Part shown: positions 1 through 7,763 of the stretch, piece after piece
Position numbering within the stretch: position 1 is the stretch's first letter
How the letters are laid out: each line of letters begins with the position of its first letter
Assembly (NCBI RefSeq): GCF_009362785.1
Contig: NZ_WHNQ01000035.1
Location: forward strand, 1 to 64,000
Direction of reading: 5' to 3'
Length of the DNA: 64,000 nucleotides
From: Paraburkholderia atlantica
Lineage (GTDB): Bacteria; Pseudomonadota; Gammaproteobacteria; Burkholderiales; Burkholderiaceae
The notes under the pieces: model-generated
Database searches by the model: none
What the model saw: the letters and a program-made list of their open reading frames with translations, nothing else
What the model was told of the DNA's origin: nothing
Program-made: the position numbers and the translations under genes

Positions 1-1
1 G

Positions 2-73
2 CAACACCAGGTTGCGGATGCGGCGGGCCGCAGCATGAACCGGAATCGGGGAGCGGGCATCGGTGACCAACAT
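2..73 (-). CDS. Possible 5' end of a gene divergent from the AraC regulator (partial)
   Basis: An ATG on the minus strand opens 24 codons that run off the left edge of the window without a stop. The peptide starts MLVTDARSPIPVHAAARRI. It faces away from the AraC-type regulator that begins about 200 bases further on, and regulators of that class often control a divergent neighbour. The stretch is too short to assign to a family, and no clear ribosome binding site was seen, so this is a weak call. Confidence 0.25.
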   Translation of the reverse strand, partial: MLVTDARSPIPVHAAARRIRNLVL

Positions 74-270
74 TCGCGTTGGCCAATGACCGCAGCACGC
101 TGCACGCGGCGAGAAGGGCGATCCGGCAGGGTTCCCATATTAGGAGTCCGGCACCCGTCGCGGAATACCTGATTGTCTTGAAGATTTGCCTAAAACTCTG
201 GAAGGGCAGCGCGATAGACTGTTTGGTGCTAAATTCCAGGCATTATTCTCCTGGCTGTCACCATATCGTC

Positions 271-1239
271 ATGTCCACTCAAGCTGTCGATTCCGTTACG
301 AACGATGCGGCCCAGCGCCGCGTGCTCGAACTGTTCAATCTGCTCGCGCCGAATGCCGGCATCACGCGTTCGAGCCTCGAAGGCGTCGACCTGCTGCGCG
401 CGAATCAGCCGATGGCGCGCAGGCCGGTGATGTACGAGCCGAGTATCGTGATCGTCTGCCAGGGACGCAAGCGTGGCTTTATCGGCGATCAGGTATTCCA
501 GTACGACGCGCAGCAGTACCTGGTGTTGTCGGTGCCGCTGCCGTTCGAATGCGAGACCGAGGCGAGCGAACAGGAGCCTTTTCTCGGCATTTCCGTGCGC
601 GTCGATCTGACGATGGTCGCCGAGTTGCTGATGGCGCTCAACGAGACCCAAGGTATCGCGCAGCACGAACCGGCCGGCATCTACTCGACGCCGCTCGATC
701 CCGCGCTGAGCGGCGCAGTGAAGCGTCTGATGGAAGCACTCGCATCGCCGCTCGACGCGCGCATCCTCGCGCCCGGCATCGTGCGGGAAATCTGTTATCG
801 CGTGCTGACCGGCGAGCAGGGCGGCGCGATTCGCGCGGCGCTCACGCATCAGAATCACTTTGGCCGCATCGCGAAGGCGCTGCGGCGCATCCATGCGGAC
901 TACCACGGCTCGCTCGATGTCGATACGCTCGCGGCCGAGGCCGGCATGAGCCTCGCGGTGTTTCATGCGCAATTCAAGGCGGTCACCGCGACGTCGCCGA
1001 TGCAGTACGTGAAGACCACGCGTCTGCATCACGCGCGTCTGTTGATGGTGCAGGATGGCTTGAATGCGGGCGCGGCTGCCGCGCGGGTCGGCTACGAAAG
1101 CGCGTCGCAGTTCAGCCGCGAGTTCAAACGGCTATTCGGCCTGAGTCCCGGCGACGAGGTCAAGCGCATGCGCGCCGCTCACGATGCGCCGCTGCCGCGC
1201 GCGCACAAGCCGGTGCCGCGGTACGTGACCGCGGTCTAA
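271..1239 (+). CDS. AraC family transcriptional regulator with AraC_N sensor domain
   Basis: This is a 322-residue regulator. Residues of about 30-180 look like the AraC_N cupin-like domain (PSIVIVCQGRKRGFIGD, then an E-rich segment and LGISVRVD). Residues of about 200-300 form the double helix-turn-helix of AraC proteins, including the hallmark run AARVGYESASQFSREFKR and FGLSPGDEVKRMR. The reading frame stays open about 190 bases further upstream, but the start at MSTQAVDS gives the usual family length; the ribosome binding site there is weak. Its stop overlaps the stop of the convergent molybdoenzyme gene by a few bases. Regulators of this subfamily often control adjacent aldo-keto reductase or oxidoreductase genes; the target here is unknown. 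Confidence 0.88.
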   Translation: MSTQAVDSVTNDAAQRRVLELFNLLAPNAGITRSSLEGVDLLRANQPMARRPVMYEPSIVIVCQGRKRGFIGDQVFQYDAQQYLVLSVPLPFECETEASEQEPFLGISVRVDLTMVAELLMALNETQGIAQHEPAGIYSTPLDPALSGAVKRLMEALASPLDARILAPGIVREICYRVLTGEQGGAIRAALTHQNHFGRIAKALRRIHADYHGSLDVDTLAAEAGMSLAVFHAQFKAVTATSPMQYVKTTRLHHARLLMVQDGLNAGAAAARVGYESASQFSREFKRLFGLSPGDEVKRMRAAHDAPLPRAHKPVPRYVTAV

Positions 1240-2042
1240 AGCCCGCTGAACCAGTTGTAGCCCTGATCTTCCCAATAGCCGCCCGGGTTCGTGTTGGTCA
1301 CGAAGATCGCGGCGATATGCTTCGGGTTCTTGAAGCCGAGTTTGGTCGGCACGCGCAGCTTCAGCGGATAACCGTATTTGGCCGGCAGCGGCGCGTTGCG
1401 GAAATCGAGCGTCAATTGTGTTTGCGGATGCAGCGCGGTCGCCATGTCGAGGCTCGAGTAATAGCGGTCCGCGCATTTGAAACCCACGTAGCGCGCGCTC
1501 AGATCGGCGCCGATCAGTTGCAGAAACGTGCGAAACGGCACACCGCTCCATTGTCCGATCGCGCTCCACCCTTCGATGCACACGTGACGCGTGATCTGCG
1601 AAACCTGCGGCAATGTGCGCAGCTGCTCGAGACTCCAGCTGCGTTTGTCCGCGACGAGCCCCGACACTTCGAGCCGAAAGCTCGAGCCGTCGATATCGGG
1701 TGCATCGAACTCGGGATAGAACGCGTTGAACGGAAACGGATCGGTGATATCGCGCGCCGCATAGGTCGGCGCGAGTTTGTTGCGATTGAACAGCCACGCC
1801 TGCACGCGATCGTTCCAGCGCGACATCGCCCATAGCACCTTGTCGACCGAATCGTTGTCCTGCAGGTTGCAGCCGGACAGCATCGCGAGCGCGCCGATCG
1901 ATAGCGACGAGCGCAGAAATAGACGGCGTTGCAATTGCTCGATTTGCGGCCGGTGCTCGGCAAGCACGATGCGTGCGCGGCGCGCGTCTTCTGGATTGGC
2001 GTGCGTATCGTTCGCCGTGTCGGTTCGTTGCGGGGCGCTCAT
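1236..2042 (-). CDS. Molybdopterin-dependent oxidoreductase, MsrP/YedY-like (sulfite oxidase fold)
   Basis: This is a 268-residue periplasmic molybdoenzyme of the sulfite-oxidase/YedY family, whose E. coli member repairs oxidised methionine in envelope proteins. The molybdenum-ligand cysteine is in RHVCIEGWSAIGQWSG (Cys155). The C-terminal half has the expected YPLKLRVPTKLGFKNPK segment. The N-terminus has a twin-arginine motif, RRLFLR at residues 39-44, followed by a hydrophobic stretch and a lipobox-like LSGC (Cys58). That suggests Tat export, possibly as a lipoprotein. The start is fixed by a 4-base ATGA overlap with the upstream cytochrome b gene, its likely electron donor. It could also be another family member with a different substrate. 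Confidence 0.85.
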   Translation of the reverse strand: MSAPQRTDTANDTHANPEDARRARIVLAEHRPQIEQLQRRLFLRSSLSIGALAMLSGCNLQDNDSVDKVLWAMSRWNDRVQAWLFNRNKLAPTYAARDITDPFPFNAFYPEFDAPDIDGSSFRLEVSGLVADKRSWSLEQLRTLPQVSQITRHVCIEGWSAIGQWSGVPFRTFLQLIGADLSARYVGFKCADRYYSSLDMATALHPQTQLTLDFRNAPLPAKYGYPLKLRVPTKLGFKNPKHIAAIFVTNTNPGGYWEDQGYNWFSGL

Positions 2043-2698
2043 GCGCGAGTCCTCTGAGGGGCTTGATCGATCCGGTGCGTGCCGTGCCGCGTGCGTCCGG
2101 TGAACATCGGCGGCAAGGTGCGCGGCACCAGCAGCACCAGCAGCAGATGCACGACGACGAAGCCGACCACGCCGGCCATCGCGACGAAATGCACGCGCCG
2201 CGCAAAATCGAAGCCGCCGAACAGCGCGGTCAGCCACGAGAATTGCACCGGCTTCCAGATCGACAGTCCCGATGCGACGAGCAGCACGCCAAGCAGCAGC
2301 ACCAGCAGATACAGCGCGCGCTGCACGGCGTTGTAGCGGCCGGTCTCGTGCGGCAGTCTGAAGCGCAATGCGAGCGCCGCATCGCGCGCCACATCGCGGG
2401 CACGCACCGGCAGCAGCTTGCGACGCAAATGGCCACTCGCGACGCCATACACGAGATAGAGCAGCCCGTTCACGCATAGCAGCCACATCGCCGCGAAGTG
2501 CCATGCGATCGAGCCGCCGAGCCATCCGCCGACCGTCGCCCATACGGGAAACCGGAACGGAAAGATTGGCGACGCGTTATAGATCGCCCAGCCGCTCATC
2601 ATCATGCAGACCATCGCGAACGCGTTGACCCAGTGCGTCACACGAACCAGGAGAGGATGAACGATCAGAGCTGCTTGCGAGTCGGGCATTGGCTTCAA
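2039..2698 (-). CDS. Cytochrome b561-type membrane subunit, partner of the molybdoenzyme
   Basis: This is a 219-residue membrane protein with four evident hydrophobic segments (around residues 20-40, 65-85, 125-145 and 170-195). Conserved histidines (RVTHWVNAF, SIAWHFAAMWLL, RRVHFVAM, VVHLLLVL) can ligate b hemes. It belongs to the cytochrome b/b6 domain family that passes quinol electrons to molybdopterin enzymes. It is not the MsrQ family of E. coli, although the role is probably equivalent. It overlaps the molybdoenzyme start by four bases and begins 34 bases after the DUF5666-like gene, so the three form one operon. Confidence 0.85.
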   Translation of the reverse strand: MKPMPDSQAALIVHPLLVRVTHWVNAFAMVCMMMSGWAIYNASPIFPFRFPVWATVGGWLGGSIAWHFAAMWLLCVNGLLYLVYGVASGHLRRKLLPVRARDVARDAALALRFRLPHETGRYNAVQRALYLLVLLLGVLLVASGLSIWKPVQFSWLTALFGGFDFARRVHFVAMAGVVGFVVVHLLLVLLVPRTLPPMFTGRTRHGTHRIDQAPQRTRA

Positions 2699-2732
2699 AA
2701 ACGAGAGGGTTGAAGACGAACCACATGCCGCT

Positions 2733-3374
2733 TTACATCGGCGGCGTCACGCCATGCTCACCGGCCGAAATGAAATTCGCCGCCATGGAGCCGTCCGCCT
2801 CCTTGTGCGCAAACAGCACGACCTTCGCGCCGGGCGTCAGCAGCGCGCGGCTGCCCGGCTCCAGACTGACGATGGGCACGTCCTGCGGAATCACGATCTT
2901 CTTCTCGCCATCCTTGTACTTGACGGTGATCGTGCGGCCGTTGCTGACCACCAGCGAGCCGACCGTGCCGTTCGTCATCGTGCTGTTCGCGCCGAGATCC
3001 CACGGCCGATGACCTTCGCCCGAACCGCGCATGCTCGGCGGGAATACATGCACTTCGAGCGCTTTCAGCGTGCCGTCGGACTGCGGAATCGCGGCGGTGC
3101 CGACGTAGCTGTCCGGCTTGATGTCGGCGACGTTGGCGAGCGTGACGCCACGAATCGGCGTGTCGGCGGCGAGTTTCACGTCGACGTCCTGGCCGTCGCG
3201 CGTGTGGACTTTGAGCAGATCGCCCGACAGCGACGTGACCGTGCCGCGCACGCCGGTCGGCGCGGCAGTCTGGGCCGAAGCCGCGAACGTCGTCGCGAAC
3301 AGCGCGGCGGCGAGTGCGGGGACGGCGAGGGCGCGCAGCGTGCGTGCGCGGACAGTGTTCATGCGGGTCTTCAT
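2733..3374 (-). CDS. Exported DUF5666-like protein
   Basis: This is a 213-residue exported protein. Residues 1-35 are a typical Sec signal peptide ending ...TFAASA-Q. The mature part consists of repeated small beta-barrel-like units of the type GVRGTVTSLSGDLLKVHTRDGQ...VKL and NGRTITVKYKDGEKKIVIP, which is the pattern of DUF5666 proteins. The ATG has a GGAG ribosome binding site eight bases upstream. It is the first gene of the operon with cytochrome b and the molybdoenzyme and is divergent from the two-component system. The function is unknown; the context suggests envelope redox or metal homeostasis. Confidence 0.78.
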   Translation of the reverse strand: MKTRMNTVRARTLRALAVPALAAALFATTFAASAQTAAPTGVRGTVTSLSGDLLKVHTRDGQDVDVKLAADTPIRGVTLANVADIKPDSYVGTAAIPQSDGTLKALEVHVFPPSMRGSGEGHRPWDLGANSTMTNGTVGSLVVSNGRTITVKYKDGEKKIVIPQDVPIVSLEPGSRALLTPGAKVVLFAHKEADGSMAANFISAGEHGVTPPM

Positions 3375-3457
3375 CAGGCAACTCCAGGAAAGGCATGCAG
3401 CGTGGTGGATGGTGCTATCAGACTAGCCGCCACATCGGCTCATCAAGGTGACGGGAG

Positions 3458-3475
3458 GATGACAAAAACGTCATC
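3458..3475. promoter_or_regulatory. Inverted repeat, candidate response-regulator box
   Basis: A perfect 6-base inverted repeat, GATGAC, six bases, GTCATC, lies in the divergent intergenic region between the DUF5666-like gene and the response regulator. Its core TGACAAAAACGTCA resembles the TGACA...TGTCA boxes recognised by CopR/CusR/HprR-type regulators. Binding by the adjacent regulator is inferred. Confidence 0.45.
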
Positions 3476-3609
3476 AATGGCCGACGGCGGCCACGTAGAA
3501 TGGCCGCCGGGGGAGCGTCGCAGGTTTTTTCGAGCGCTCCCGTCAGGCGTTTATTGCGCGCGCGAGCGCGGCCTTGCGGGTCGAATCGTGCGCAGGAGCG
3601 GCGAGCATC

Positions 3610-4281
3610 ATGAGCATTCTGGTTATCGAAGACGATCCGAAAACCGGCGACTATCTGAAGAAGGGCTTGCGGGAGAACGGCTACGCGGTCGACCTCGCGC
3701 GCACCGGCACGGACGGCCTGCATCTGGCGCTCGAGCACGACTACGAACTGGTGGTGCTCGACGTGATGCTGCCCGGCATCGACGGTTGGGAAATCATGCG
3801 GGCGTTGCGCGCGCGACGCGATCTGCGGGTGATTTTCCTGACCGCGCGCGATCAGGTCAGCGACCGCATTCGCGGTCTGGAACTCGGCGCCGACGACTAT
3901 CTGGTCAAACCGTTTTCGTTTACCGAGCTGGTGCTGCGCATTCGCACGTTGCTGCGCCGTGGCGTGATCCGCGAAAGCGACGTGTTCGAAGTCGCCGACT
4001 TGAAGCTCGACGTGTTGCGCCGTCGGGTCACGCGCGAGGGCGTCGACATTCCGCTGACCAACAAGGAGTTCATGCTGCTGCATCTGCTGGTGCGCCGCGA
4101 GGGCGAAGCGCTGTCGCGCTCGCAGATCGCGTCGGAAGTGTGGGACATGAACTTCGATAGCGACACCAACGTGGTCGACGTGGCGATCAAGCGCCTGCGC
4201 GCGAAGGTCGATCACCCGTTCGAGAAGAAGCTGATTCACACCGTGCGCAGCATCGGCTACACGTTCGGCGACAGCGCATGA
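3610..4281 (+). CDS. OmpR-type response regulator, heavy-metal/HprR-like
   Basis: This is a 223-residue regulator with a receiver domain (residues 1-115, acidic pair Asp8-Asp9, phospho-acceptor Asp51 in LVVLDVMLPGIDG, Lys in DDYLVKPFSF). A winged-helix DNA-binding domain follows (LTNKEFMLLHLLVRREGE...VVDVAIKRLRAKVD...IHTVRSIGYTF). The sequence type is that of CusR/CopR/IrlR/HprR regulators. The start at MSILVIEDD is the canonical family start; an in-frame extension upstream is probably not translated. It overlaps the sensor kinase by ATGA. By analogy with E. coli hprRS-msrPQ it may activate the divergent molybdoenzyme operon under oxidative or metal stress. Confidence 0.9.
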   Translation: MSILVIEDDPKTGDYLKKGLRENGYAVDLARTGTDGLHLALEHDYELVVLDVMLPGIDGWEIMRALRARRDLRVIFLTARDQVSDRIRGLELGADDYLVKPFSFTELVLRIRTLLRRGVIRESDVFEVADLKLDVLRRRVTREGVDIPLTNKEFMLLHLLVRREGEALSRSQIASEVWDMNFDSDTNVVDVAIKRLRAKVDHPFEKKLIHTVRSIGYTFGDSA

Positions 4282-5678
4282 AACTCTGGACCGAACGCTC
4301 GCTGATCGCCCGCACCACGTTGCTGTTCGCGCTGATCGCCTGCGCGGTGATCGGTTCGCTCGGCGCGTATTTCTATCATTCCGCCGAAGTCGCGCTGCAA
4401 CGCCGCGCCGATGTCGTGCTGAGCGGCCGCGTCGAGCATTTCAGCCGCATCGTGCACGACCTTTACTCGGTCAGCGAATTGAAAAAGCGTCCGCTGCTGT
4501 TCGAGACGATGCTCGGCGCGGAAGAGGACGTGCTGATCTTCCGCCGGCCGGGTGAAGCGCCGTTCGTCGACGTGAATCCGGGCGGGCTCGCGGTGCCTGA
4601 TCTGCCGGTCGCCCCGGCAGGCAATCCGCCGCGCGCCACCGACATCCTGCGGACGCGCCTACCCGACGGCGTGCCGGTGCATTGGGCGATCGCGACCGCG
4701 ACGGCGCGCGAGGATGGCGCCGAAGTCGAGGTGATCGCCGGCCATCCGATGACGCACGAAATGCGCATGTTGGCCGAGTACCGCAACCGCATCGTGCTGG
4801 CGACGTTGACCGGCATGCTGGCGGCGACGCTGCTCGCTTACTGCGTGCTGCGCCGCGCGCTGCGCCCGGTGCGCGAGATCGCCGCACGCGCCGCGCAAAT
4901 CAGCCCGACGAACCTGGCGGTGCGGCTCGACGACGAAGCGGCGCCGGTGGAACTGCGTCAGCTTACGCACGCGTTCAATGCGATGCTCGATCGTCTCGCC
5001 GACGGCTATCAACGTCTGCAGCAGTTTTCCGCCGATCTCGCGCACGAGATTCGCACGCCGGTCGGCGCGCTGGTCGGCCAGACCCAGGTGGCGCTCGCGC
5101 AGCCGCGCGAACCCGACGAGTATCAGCAACTGCTCGAATCGAATCTGGAGGAGTTGAATCGCCTGAGCCATATCGCGGAGAACATTCTGTTTCTCGCGCA
5201 TGCGGATCATGCGGCGTTGTCGATCGAACGGCAGCCGGTCGATCTGCATGGCGAACTCGTCAGAATCGCCGATTATTTCGAAGGCCTGGCCGATGAGCGC
5301 GGCATGCGTTTCGAAGTCGACGCGGCGGGCATCGCGTCGGCCAATCCGATGCTGTGCCGCCGCGCGATCAACAATCTGGTCGTCAACGCGGTGCGTTACG
5401 GCGCGGGCGACACCATCGTGCGCCTGCGCGGCGCGCAGGACCAGGCGGGCGCGCTGGTGACGGTCGAAAACGAGGGCGAGCCGATTCCGGCCGCGCAACT
5501 CGACCGGCTGTTCGATCGCTTCTATCGCGGCGACGCGGCGCGCAGCGCGTTCACCGAATCGAACGGACTCGGGCTCGCGATCGTGAAGGCGATCATGCAT
5601 CTGCATGGCGGCAGCGCGCGCGTTGTGTGTCCGCTGCCGGGCGTCGTGCGTTTCGAGCTGCGCTTTCCGGGCGCGTGA
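4278..5678 (+). CDS. Sensor histidine kinase, heavy-metal/HprS-like
   Basis: This is a 466-residue inner-membrane kinase. TM1 is at about residues 10-32 and TM2 at about 172-192, enclosing a periplasmic sensor of about 140 residues. A HAMP segment follows, then the H-box FSADLAHEIRTPVGAL, the N-box NNLVVNAVRYG, the VENEGEPIP nucleotide-binding box and the G-box NGLGLAIVKAI. The pattern is that of the heavy-metal sensor kinase family (CusS, IrlS, HprS). Translation is coupled to the response regulator by a 4-base overlap. The signal sensed cannot be told from sequence; copper, hypochlorite or peroxide are family precedents. Confidence 0.9.
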   Translation: MKLWTERSLIARTTLLFALIACAVIGSLGAYFYHSAEVALQRRADVVLSGRVEHFSRIVHDLYSVSELKKRPLLFETMLGAEEDVLIFRRPGEAPFVDVNPGGLAVPDLPVAPAGNPPRATDILRTRLPDGVPVHWAIATATAREDGAEVEVIAGHPMTHEMRMLAEYRNRIVLATLTGMLAATLLAYCVLRRALRPVREIAARAAQISPTNLAVRLDDEAAPVELRQLTHAFNAMLDRLADGYQRLQQFSADLAHEIRTPVGALVGQTQVALAQPREPDEYQQLLESNLEELNRLSHIAENILFLAHADHAALSIERQPVDLHGELVRIADYFEGLADERGMRFEVDAAGIASANPMLCRRAINNLVVNAVRYGAGDTIVRLRGAQDQAGALVTVENEGEPIPAAQLDRLFDRFYRGDAARSAFTESNGLGLAIVKAIMHLHGGSARVVCPLPGVVRFELRFPGA

Positions 5679-5780
5679 CTTGCTCGCGTTAGGTTCGGCA
5701 CCGCTTCAGCCGACGCCGCCTATACTTTTCAAAGCGCTTTGAAAGGACCGTTCGCTGCCGAACTCACCAGGAGTCGCGTC

Positions 5781-6083
5781 ATGGTCAAGCTCGCTTTGTA
5801 TGTCCGTCTGGAAGCCAAGCCCGGCAAGGAAAAGGAAGTCGAGGCGTTTCTGCTCGGCGGCCTGCCGCTCGTCGAGCAGGAGCCGGCCACCGCAGCGTGG
5901 TTCGGTCTGAAGCTCGGTCCGTCGACGTACGCCATTTTCGATGCGTTCGACGACGAAGCCGGTCGCAACGCACATCTGAACGGCAAGGTCGCGGCCGCGT
6001 TGATGGAGAAGGCGGGCGAGCTATTCGCGTCGCCGCCGAGCATCGTCAAGCTGGATGTGCTGGCGGCCAAGCTGCCGGGCTGA
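5781..6083 (+). CDS. Antibiotic biosynthesis monooxygenase (ABM) domain protein
   Basis: This is a 100-residue single-domain protein of the ABM dimeric ferredoxin-like fold. It starts MVKLALYVRLEAKPGKEKEVE, continues through AAWFGLKLGPSTYAIFDAFDDEAGRNAHL, and ends with a C-terminal strand. A CAGGAG ribosome binding site eight bases before the ATG fixes the start. Members are small cofactor-free monooxygenases or quinone-related enzymes, and many have no known substrate. It stands alone between the kinase and the convergent diguanylate cyclase. Confidence 0.8.
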   Translation: MVKLALYVRLEAKPGKEKEVEAFLLGGLPLVEQEPATAAWFGLKLGPSTYAIFDAFDDEAGRNAHLNGKVAAALMEKAGELFASPPSIVKLDVLAAKLPG

Positions 6084-6092
6084 GTGAGGGTT

Positions 6093-6133
6093 GAGCGTCG
6101 AGCGTCGAGCGTCGAGCGTCGAGCGTCGAGCGT
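6093..6133. repeat. Tandem 7-base repeat, about 5.9 copies
   Basis: The unit GAGCGTC is repeated head to tail five times and followed by a sixth copy lacking the last base. It lies in the short gap between the stops of the convergent ABM and diguanylate cyclase genes. Such a simple repeat can change copy number by slippage; no coding consequence is expected here. Confidence 0.95.
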
Positions 6134-6169
6134 TGCGCCGGCGTGGCGAACGTCTGACGCCCTTGGCCG

Positions 6170-7648
6170 TTATTTCGCCGCCGCGTCCGCGGCCGGCTGC
6201 GCGTCGTAGTGCGCGCGCTTTTCCTCGTACATCAGCAGGTCGGCGCGCTGCACGCCCGCTTCCAGCCGGTCGCCGCGCTGGCAGGTCGCCGCGCCCATCG
6301 AGAAGCTCAGCGGCGAGCCCGGATAGAACTGGTTGTTCATCTCGACCAGCTGGCGGATCGCGTCGATCATCGCCGCGCCGCCGCGCTCGTCGGTATCGGG
6401 CATCAGGATCGCGAACTCGTCGCCGCCGATCCGCGCCGCGTGGAAAGGCGACTCCATCGCCTTCGCGAGCACTTCGCCGGCGCGCCGCAGCAGTGCGTCG
6501 CCGGCCGCGTGGCCGAGCTGATCGTTCACGCGCTTCAGGCCGTTCAGATCGGCCATGATGATCGTGACGGGCCACGGTCCCTTGCGTTCCAGCCGGTTCA
6601 GTTCGTCGACGTAGAACGAGCGGTTGCGCAGCTTGGTCAGCACGTCGTGCTTGCCGAGGAATTCGAGGTAGGCCTCGGCCTTCTTGCGCGCGGTGATGTC
6701 GGTCAGCGCGACGAGCACGAGGTCCCAGTCCCGCTCGTGGCCGGGCAGCACCGAGAATTGCAGGTGTACGTGAACCTCGTTGCCGTCGAGTGAATAGTTG
6801 AGCACCTCGCGCTGCTGAAACAGCTTGTTGTCCCACAGGTCGATCAACTGCTCGCGGAAATGCGGACGCATATCGTCGCGGAACACGTCGGCGAGGCGCG
6901 CGAGCAGCGTCTTCTTGTCCTTCGCGCCGAACATCCCGAGCGTGTGATGGTTGACGTCGAGCACGTGGATTTCCGCCATGCAGCGTTCGACGAACTCGGG
7001 ATGGACGTCGGTAAACACGCGGAAGTCGTTGATGCCGGCCGCGCGCGCGCCGTCGAGCAGGCGTTTGACCGCGCTGAAATCCTCGACCCACAGCGATACC
7101 GGCGAATGTTCGAAGAGCCCGCGCGCGTATTCCTCCGCTTGCACGACACGGCGCCGCGCGCCTTCGAGCTCGGTGATGTCTTCGGTCGACACCAGCACGC
7201 GGTCCCAGCGTTGCTCGTGACCGGGCAGCACCGAGCCCTTGAGCAGCACGTCGAGGCGCCGTCCGCCGAGCGTGTAGTTGACCGTGTGGCTCGTGAAGTT
7301 CGACTGTCCGTCCCAGAGCTGGCACAGCTCTTCGAGGTGCGTTTTCAGCATGTCGTCGCGGAAGACCGACGCGAGATTGCTCGTCAGCGTGTCGAAATCG
7401 GCGGCCTCGAATTGCGTGAGCGTCTGCCGATTGACCTTGATCACGCGGATGCGGTGAGCGCATTCGGCAACGCGGCGCGGGTCTTCGGCGAAATGGGCGC
7501 GCAGATCGGTCACGCCCGCGGCTCGCCATTCATCGAACAACGCGCGCACGCCGCTGAAATCTTCGAGCCACAGCGACACCGGCGCGAGTTCGAACATTCC
7601 GGAGTCGTCGTTGATGGGCGCGGCGCCGCTCGTGAGGGTATCCAGCAT
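6170..7648 (-). CDS. Diguanylate cyclase with two tandem PAS domains
   Basis: This is a 492-residue cytosolic protein. Residues of about 15-160 and 175-315 are two similar PAS-like units (SPVSLWVEDFS...LLDGARAAGINDFR and APVSLWLEDFS...LFDEWRAAGVTDLR), an internal duplication. A GGDEF domain follows (DVLTKLRNRSFY...ADLNGLKRVNDQLGHAAGD...RIGGDEFAIL), with the catalytic GGDEF intact. The inhibitory I-site RxxD expected nine residues before GGDEF is replaced by ExxF, so product feedback by that site is probably absent. There are no transmembrane segments. The predicted role is c-di-GMP synthesis in response to an intracellular signal. Confidence 0.9.
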   Translation of the reverse strand: MLDTLTSGAAPINDDSGMFELAPVSLWLEDFSGVRALFDEWRAAGVTDLRAHFAEDPRRVAECAHRIRVIKVNRQTLTQFEAADFDTLTSNLASVFRDDMLKTHLEELCQLWDGQSNFTSHTVNYTLGGRRLDVLLKGSVLPGHEQRWDRVLVSTEDITELEGARRRVVQAEEYARGLFEHSPVSLWVEDFSAVKRLLDGARAAGINDFRVFTDVHPEFVERCMAEIHVLDVNHHTLGMFGAKDKKTLLARLADVFRDDMRPHFREQLIDLWDNKLFQQREVLNYSLDGNEVHVHLQFSVLPGHERDWDLVLVALTDITARKKAEAYLEFLGKHDVLTKLRNRSFYVDELNRLERKGPWPVTIIMADLNGLKRVNDQLGHAAGDALLRRAGEVLAKAMESPFHAARIGGDEFAILMPDTDERGGAAMIDAIRQLVEMNNQFYPGSPLSFSMGAATCQRGDRLEAGVQRADLLMYEEKRAHYDAQPAADAAAK

Positions 7649-7763
7649 GGGGTTCTCGGAATCGGAAGTGCGGCTATTTTAGACAGGTTGGCGCCGGCCG
7701 AAAATGAAAGGCGATTGGCCTGTCGTTTTTGCGCAGATGTGCGTGGCGAGTGACCGTGGTCCG

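Noticed and set aside
2754..4160. 468-codon plus-strand frame spanning the DUF5666 gene and the response regulator
   Set aside because: It crosses two real genes in the wrong frame and gives low-complexity product.
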